DNA from: an uncultured Pseudomonadota bacterium
Lineage (GTDB): Bacteria; Myxococcota_A; UBA796; SXON01
Length of the DNA stretch: 64,000 nt
NCBI GenBank assembly: GCA_903900265.1
Contig: CAIUMM010000016.1
Coordinates: 22,832-86,831 of the forward strand
Direction: 5' to 3'
In this document: positions 59,670 through 64,000 of the stretch, in pieces
Position numbering within the stretch: position 1 is the stretch's first letter
Layout: every line of letters starts with the position of its first letter
Notes under the pieces: model-generated
Databases searched by the model: none
Told to the model about the DNA's origin: nothing
The model's input: the letters and a program-made list of their open reading frames with translations, nothing else
Program-made: the position numbers and the translations under genes

Positions 59670-60656
59670 TCAGGCCGCGTACCCGCGCGGGAAGCGTTGT
59701 TTCCACTCCCAAGCGTCAGCCACGATGCGATCCAGGTTCTGACGCTTCGGGATCCACCCCAGCGCGCCGCGTATCGCCTCGGAGCTCGCGATCAGCACCG
59801 CCGGATCGCCCGCGCGGCGAGGCAACGCCTTTACGGGAATCTCTACGCCGGTAGTTCGGATGACCGACTCCAGAACCTGACCGACGCTGTAGCCGCTGCC
59901 ACCGCAGCCGAGGTTGTAGCAAACGCTCACGCCAGACGTCAAAATACTGGCATCTAACGCCCGCAGATGTGCATCTGCCAAGTCGAGCACGTGGATGTAG
60001 TCCCGAATGGCCGTGCCGTCCGCGGTCGGCCAGTCTGTGCCGAACACCACCGCCTCCGGCTCCTCGCCGCAGGCCACGCGCAGCAAACGCGGGATCAGGT
60101 GGGACTCGGGGCGATGATCCTCACCAAAGCGGAGGGATGCCCCGGCAGCGTTGAAGTACCGAAGGCGCACGGACGACAGACCGAACGCCGCCGCGTACCC
60201 GACCAGCGCGTGCTCGATCGCCAGCTTGGTCGCCCCATACGGATTGCCCGGCGCGGTCGGGCTGTGCTCATCGATGGGTTGACGCTCAGGGGCGCCATAC
60301 ACGGCCGCAGTGCTCGAAAATACAATGGTCTTGACTCCGGACATCCGCGCCGCGTCGAGCAACGCCAGACCTCCGACCACGTTGTTCTGGAAGTACCGGT
60401 CGGGCATCGCCACCGAATCGCCGACCAGCGAGATCGCCGCCATGTGCACCACGGCCTCGATCCCGGCGTCCCGGAGCACGTCGCGCAACGCAGGGTCGCG
60501 GATGTCCCCCTGGACGAACTGTGCGCGTTCATCCACCGCAGCACGGTGTCCGGTGATCAGGCTGTCATAGACCACCACGCTGTCGCCGCGGTCACACAGG
60601 GCCTCGGTGACGACGCTGCCGATGTAGCCCGCGCCGCCAGTCACCATCACGCGCAT
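59670..60656 (-). CDS. galE: UDP-glucose 4-epimerase
   Basis: 328 aa, extended SDR. NAD motif VTGGAGYIGSVVTEALC at the N-terminus; catalytic FSSTAAVYG Ser and the YxxxK in NPYGATKLAIE; RYFNAAG and the sugar-binding RDYIHVLDLADAHL are typical of GalE. Interconverts UDP-glucose and UDP-galactose for polysaccharide and LPS synthesis. GGAG 6 nt before the ATG. It begins 57 bp after the reductase-like gene and ends 168 bp before groES. Confidence 0.95.
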   Translation of the reverse strand: MRVMVTGGAGYIGSVVTEALCDRGDSVVVYDSLITGHRAAVDERAQFVQGDIRDPALRDVLRDAGIEAVVHMAAISLVGDSVAMPDRYFQNNVVGGLALLDAARMSGVKTIVFSSTAAVYGAPERQPIDEHSPTAPGNPYGATKLAIEHALVGYAAAFGLSSVRLRYFNAAGASLRFGEDHRPESHLIPRLLRVACGEEPEAVVFGTDWPTADGTAIRDYIHVLDLADAHLRALDASILTSGVSVCYNLGCGGSGYSVGQVLESVIRTTGVEIPVKALPRRAGDPAVLIASSEAIRGALGWIPKRQNLDRIVADAWEWKQRFPRGYAA

Positions 60657-60713
60657 GAATCGCTCCGCTGCAATGGACTATCCCGCGGCCGACCGACCAG
60701 CCCCCACAGACCG

Positions 60714-61613
60714 CTACCGCCGCTCGACCACGGCGCGCAGTCCCAACGCGGACGCCGCCCGCGCAAAATCACGTACGACGTCCGCATCGAGCTTCTTTCC
60801 CTGCGCCCACGGCACGTCCCGCCCCGAGGCCAAAGCGACCAACGGCTCCAAAAGGCAGGCGTAGACTCGATTCCATCCATACCCAGCGACGAGGTGAAAC
60901 AGCCCGCCCCACACGTCCCGCTGCCATCCATCGGGCAACGCTACACACTCCCCGGCGTAGACCTCGCAGCTCGGCAAGGCCCGCCCGGAAAGCGTTGGAG
61001 GTAATGCCACATCTACCAATATCCCTTTCGGGTAAGCTGCCGGATCCAGCGTGCCACCGGTCGTATGGGCGCCGACGATCATGCCGCACGAGGCGACATC
61101 CTGCGGGTCCACCACCACGTCTAAACCAGGAATATCGGCGAGCAGCACGGCGATCACCTTGCCGACGGTCGCTCGGCCCCCCAGCACGCCCACGCGCTTG
61201 ATCTGCCGCTCGGCGATCAGCGCCTTCGCGATCTCGGTCGCGGCCCACGCCGTCGCCGCGTTCCCGGTGGTCACGGGAATACCACACGCCTGCTGCAGCG
61301 CGGCACCCCGACCAGCGACCACCGACAACACGCTCCCAAGGCCGATAAAGTCAACGGGTGCAGCATCTTGAACCGCGCGCTCCATCGCGCGCAGCGCCAG
61401 CGCCTGATCCGATAGCAGCTCCTCCGGCAGCATCGGCACCGCCATGACCACGCCTTCTACGCCCGCAAAGCGCAGCCGAGTGATCTCCGCGACGTCCGCG
61501 ATGGGATCCGCCGCTCGCAACCCCAGCGCGACGCCCGGCTTGAAGGTCCGCACCGCGAGCACCCGGCGCGCGGGCTCCACGAGCGGATGCACCAGAAACG
61601 CGAAGCGCTTCAC
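60714..61613 (-). CDS. Putative acyl-ACP reductase (cyanobacterial AAR-like) fatty aldehyde-forming enzyme
   Basis: 299 aa, GTG start inside the carrier-protein stop (GTGA). By eye it follows the layout of cyanobacterial long-chain acyl-ACP reductase: N-terminal FLVHPL, then IGLGSVLSVVAGRG, IPVTTGNAATAWAATEI (AAR has FTTGNTHTAY), a Rossmann loop VGVLGGRATVGKVIA (142-155), ILVDVALPPTLS (AAR IVDGGYPKNLD), and RVYACLLEPLVAL with C253, the position of the AAR acyl-accepting Cys (MFACFAEA). Cyanobacterial AAR is about 340 aa, so this is shorter at the N-terminus. The coupled carrier protein upstream supports an acyl-ACP substrate. Another dehydrogenase of the same fold remains possible. Confidence 0.6.
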   Translation of the reverse strand: MKRFAFLVHPLVEPARRVLAVRTFKPGVALGLRAADPIADVAEITRLRFAGVEGVVMAVPMLPEELLSDQALALRAMERAVQDAAPVDFIGLGSVLSVVAGRGAALQQACGIPVTTGNAATAWAATEIAKALIAERQIKRVGVLGGRATVGKVIAVLLADIPGLDVVVDPQDVASCGMIVGAHTTGGTLDPAAYPKGILVDVALPPTLSGRALPSCEVYAGECVALPDGWQRDVWGGLFHLVAGYGWNRVYACLLEPLVALASGRDVPWAQGKKLDADVVRDFARAASALGLRAVVERR

Positions 61614-62038
61614 ACCGACTTCTTGGCAGCCTCGGCCTGCAGGCCCACGACCACGTTGTAGAAGGTGCCGACGCGCATCAACGTCGGGACCTCGCTCACC
61701 TTCAAGCCCGGCTTGAACTCGGCAGGAGGAACCTCGGGCATGTGCAGGGCGAGCTGCTCCCGCGCACGGTCGGTGAGCACGCCGCTCACCTCGTAATGCT
61801 CGCCGGCTCCGAGGCCTTCTTTGCTGGCAGCTTCGATACCACCCCGCGGAATACGAACATCAAAGCTGCGCTCCAGCCGAAACGCGATGTCCAGAAAATC
61901 CAAGCTCTCTGCACCCAGATCCCCGATGAGCCGCGAGGAGTAGCTGACCTCGTCCAGATCGAGCCCGAGCGCCTCGGAGATGCACGACTGTACCTTGGCG
62001 AAAATGGCGGGATCAACATCGTTAGGAAGGTCGGACAT
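61610..62038 (-). CDS. Acyl carrier protein with C-terminal extension
   Basis: 142 aa. Residues about 8-80 are a carrier domain with the phosphopantetheine Ser45 in DLGAESLDFLDIAFRLERSF. Unlike housekeeping AcpP (about 78 aa) it has a 60-residue tail (EVSGVLTDRAREQLALHMPE through GTFYNVVVGLQAEAAKK) with no known motif, perhaps a docking segment. ATG has GGAG 6 nt upstream. Its TGA overlaps the GTG of the reductase-like gene, so the two proteins are made in step. Not next to fab genes, so a dedicated carrier is likely. Confidence 0.85.
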   Translation of the reverse strand: MSDLPNDVDPAIFAKVQSCISEALGLDLDEVSYSSRLIGDLGAESLDFLDIAFRLERSFDVRIPRGGIEAASKEGLGAGEHYEVSGVLTDRAREQLALHMPEVPPAEFKPGLKVSEVPTLMRVGTFYNVVVGLQAEAAKKSV

Positions 62039-62142
62039 CAGAAACTCCGGTAAAAAAGATCGGCGGGACAGGAAATCGCTCGTGAATGTAGACCCGGGCG
62101 CGTGAACCGCACCCTCGGGCCGGTCAACTTGCCGTCAACGGC

Positions 62143-63294
62143 CTACGCGCGCAGCTGCTCCAAGCGCGCGACGGCCGCTTGCAGCGTCTCATCGCGCTTG
62201 CAGAACGCAAAGCGCACAAAAGGGACCTTCTGGGGTACTTCATAGAAGGCGCTGGGCGGGATGGCGGCGACGCCAAGCTGGATCATGTGCTTGCAGAACG
62301 CGACGTCGTCGTCAAAACCGAAGTTTTTGAAGTTGGCGAGCACAAAGTACGTGCCTTCGGGCGCTTTGACCTCAAAGCCCAGACGCGTGAGCTCCTGGGT
62401 CAGGTAATCGCGCTTTCGCCGGTAGGAACTGAGCAGATCCGCATAATAGTCTGCCCCTGCGCCCAACGCGGTCGCAGCGGCGTGCTGCAGCGGGGTGGCG
62501 GTGCAGAAGGTGACGAACTGGTGCGCGGCGCGCACCGCGGCGGTGAGCGGCGGAGGGGCAGCAGCCCAGCCGATCTTCCAGCCGGTGAGCGAAAACGTCT
62601 TTCCAAGGCTCGACACGGTGATCGTGCGCTCGCGCATCCCCGGCAGCGTGGCCATGCAGATGTGCTGCCCTTCAAAAACAAGGTGTTCGTAGACCTCATC
62701 GGCGATGCAGACCACGTCGAACTCGATGCAGAGATCGGCGAGCAGGCGCATCTCTTCACGCGTGAACACCTTGCCGGTGGGGTTGTGCGGCGTGTTCAAC
62801 AGCAACACCCGCGTGCGGGCCGAAAACGCGCGGCGCGCTTCGGCGGGATCGAACTTCCAACCTGGCGCTTTCAGCGTGATCACCCGCGGGACCGCCCCCG
62901 CCATACACACGCTCGCGCGGTAGCTGTCGTAGAAGGGCTCGAACATCACGACTTCATCGCCGACGTCGCAGAGGGCGTTGATCGACGCGAAGATCGCTTC
63001 GGTCGCGCCCGAGGTGACGGTGAATTCATCCTCCGCGCGGTAATCGAGGCCCCAGCTCAGCCGGTACTTTGCGGCCAACGCCGCGTGCAACGGCGGGATG
63101 CCGCTCATGCGCGCGTACTGTCCATGCCCGGCGCGAATGGCGGCTACCGCTGAGTCCTTCACGAACTGTGGGCCATCAAAGTCCGGAAAGCCCTGCGCGA
63201 GGTTGACCGCACCGTGCTCGTTCGCCAGCCGGGTCATCTCGGTGAAGATGGACGTGCCGAAGCCCGCGAGACGTCGATTCAAGGGAGTACGCAT
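62143..63294 (-). CDS. PLP-dependent class I/II aminotransferase (methionine/kynurenine transaminase type)
   Basis: 383 aa from ATG 63294 (MRTPLNRRLAGFGTSI); no upstream alternative is supported. Fold type I landmarks: NLAQGFPDFDGPQFVKDSAV, YARMSGIPPLHAALAAKY, LLLNTPHNPTGKVFTREEM, CIADEVYEHLVFEGQ, and the PLP lysine in SSLGKTFSLTGWKIGW. The QGFPDFDGP pattern is shared by YbdL-type methionine aminotransferases and kynurenine-oxoglutarate transaminases. It ends 104 bp before the carrier-protein gene on the same strand; a functional link is possible but not shown. Divergent from the CFA-like gene. Confidence 0.9.
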   Translation of the reverse strand: MRTPLNRRLAGFGTSIFTEMTRLANEHGAVNLAQGFPDFDGPQFVKDSAVAAIRAGHGQYARMSGIPPLHAALAAKYRLSWGLDYRAEDEFTVTSGATEAIFASINALCDVGDEVVMFEPFYDSYRASVCMAGAVPRVITLKAPGWKFDPAEARRAFSARTRVLLLNTPHNPTGKVFTREEMRLLADLCIEFDVVCIADEVYEHLVFEGQHICMATLPGMRERTITVSSLGKTFSLTGWKIGWAAAPPPLTAAVRAAHQFVTFCTATPLQHAAATALGAGADYYADLLSSYRRKRDYLTQELTRLGFEVKAPEGTYFVLANFKNFGFDDDVAFCKHMIQLGVAAIPPSAFYEVPQKVPFVRFAFCKRDETLQAAVARLEQLRA

Positions 63295-63355
63295 CGCAGC
63301 CCGTCTATCCGAACATTTTGCGTTCGGCCCGGCGTGGCGCGAGACCGCGGCGTCG

Positions 63356-63361
63356 TATAAA
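63356..63361 (+). promoter_or_regulatory. Candidate -10 box for the CFA-synthase-like gene
   Basis: TATAAA, 24 nt before the TTG start in the divergent gap; no convincing -35 at 16-18 nt. Weak. Confidence 0.25.
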
Positions 63362-63384
63362 ACGCGCGCTACCCGGGTGCCCCC

Positions 63385-64000
63385 TTGACCTCTACGCAAT
63401 CTGAAATCGAAGTTGCCTACGATATCTCCAACGATTTCTTCAAGCTGTGGCTTGATAAGAACATGCACTACACCTCGGCCGTGTACACGCGTGACGACGA
63501 ATCGCTGGAAGAAGCGCAAGAGGCCAAGGCCCGTGTGCTCTATGATTTTGCAGAAGTGACCCCCGAAAAGCGGGTCTGCGACATCGGCTGCGGCTGGGGC
63601 TCCATGCTCGAGTACGTCGTGCGGCGCGGCTGCAAAGACGCCACGGGCATCTCGCTCTCCACCGAGCAGACCGCTTGGGCCAACGCCCGCGGCCTCCCCA
63701 ACGCCCGATTCATCGTGCAGGACTACCACACCTACAAGCCGGAAGTCCCGTTCGACGCGCTCGTCAGCGTCGAGATGATCGACCACCTGTGCTCGCCCGC
63801 GCAGGCCCGCGAGGGCAAAGCCGTCGAGATCTACCGTCAGTACTTCACCGCGCTCGCTGGCTGGGTCAAGCCCGGAGCCTGCTTCGGCTTCCAGGCGATC
63901 CTCCGCAACCGCGTGCCCCGCAAGCGCCAGGACCTGCTCGACCTGCAGTTCACCGCCGACGTCATCTTTCCCGGCGGGCTGAACCCGCGCTTGGAAGAGC
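63385..64000 (+). CDS. Cyclopropane-fatty-acyl-phospholipid synthase-like SAM methyltransferase (5' part)
   Basis: At least 205 aa, running off the window. The frame is closed by TAA at 63358, and the only start in between is the TTG at 63385 (MTSTQSEIEVAYDISNDFF). The CFA/mycolic-acid-synthase pattern is clear: YDISNDFFKLWLDKNMHYTS, ESLEEAQEAKARVLY, and SAM motif I VCDIGCGWGSMLEYVVRRG. The family uses SAM to add a methylene or methyl group to lipid double bonds. Where CFA enzymes read SVGMFEHVG this has SVEMIDHL, so the exact reaction (cyclopropanation, methylation or other) is open. Confidence 0.85.
   Translation, partial: MTSTQSEIEVAYDISNDFFKLWLDKNMHYTSAVYTRDDESLEEAQEAKARVLYDFAEVTPEKRVCDIGCGWGSMLEYVVRRGCKDATGISLSTEQTAWANARGLPNARFIVQDYHTYKPEVPFDALVSVEMIDHLCSPAQAREGKAVEIYRQYFTALAGWVKPGACFGFQAILRNRVPRKRQDLLDLQFTADVIFPGGLNPRLEE

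Noticed and set aside
62039..62142. Promoter for the ACP gene (TTGACC with TACATT)
   Set aside because: The two boxes are not at a workable spacing, so a promoter could not be supported.

Overview
The window is a gene-dense, high-GC chromosome segment. Nearly every base is coding, no gap between genes exceeds about 300 bp, and many starts are GTG or TTG. I see no tRNA, rRNA, CRISPR array, insertion sequence or phage gene. The gene content suggests a diderm bacterium of the Myxococcota or a related former-deltaproteobacterial lineage. The clues are many lipoproteins with acidic Asp/Ser/Thr-rich tethers, giant TPR proteins, PKD-like repeat proteins, outer-membrane barrels, LolA, an MCE protein and a MoxR/VWA/DUF4175 cluster. 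This placement is inference; no rRNA gene is present to test it.

Layout. 1-4.2 kb: tail of an unknown gene, then a minus-strand block of grpE, a GrpE-coupled GTPase and a phosphodiesterase-like lipoprotein, diverging from a DUF4340 protein. 5.7-13.3 kb: a coupled operon of a giant TPR/coiled-coil protein, an ICMT-like membrane methyltransferase and an unknown membrane protein. 13.4-18 kb: a divergent envelope pair, an MCE protein with a C-terminal beta-rich domain and a peptidase/beta-propeller/outer-membrane-barrel fusion. 18-31 kb: lipoproteins, a second TPR protein, an enoyl-CoA hydratase/lipoprotein/folK operon, a C39-like peptidase lipoprotein and a C-type-lectin protein. 30.5-34.9 kb: xdhC and an amidohydrolase, behind an FHA / HisKA-only / HTH-receiver signalling cassette. 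35-38.8 kb: the housekeeping run rplY-pth-rpsF-rplI-dnaB, without rpsR. 39-40.8 kb: a pentapeptide-repeat protein. 40.8-54.4 kb: one long minus-strand operon (histidine kinase, DUF4175, metallopeptidase-TPR, MoxR, DUF58, BatA-like, DUF4159, VWA/amidotransferase-like, Cys-rich protein), mostly joined by 4-base stop/start overlaps. 54.4-60.7 kb: lexA, rimO, lolA, groEL, groES, galE. 60.7-64 kb: a putative acyl-ACP reductase coupled to its own acyl carrier protein, an aminotransferase, and a divergent cyclopropane-fatty-acid-synthase-like gene cut by the window end.

The most unusual items are: (1) the two-gene acyl carrier protein / cyanobacterial-type acyl-ACP-reductase-like module; (2) the FHA / orphan HisKA / HTH-REC cassette; (3) the divergent MCE-barrel and peptidase-propeller-barrel pair, both candidates for envelope-spanning machines; (4) the lexA promoter, whose spacer carries a GAAC-N4-GTTC dyad and whose -10 box nearly abuts the start codon; (5) the GrpE-GTPase pair with an atypical P-loop. 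All functional calls rest on reading motifs by eye; no database search was run.
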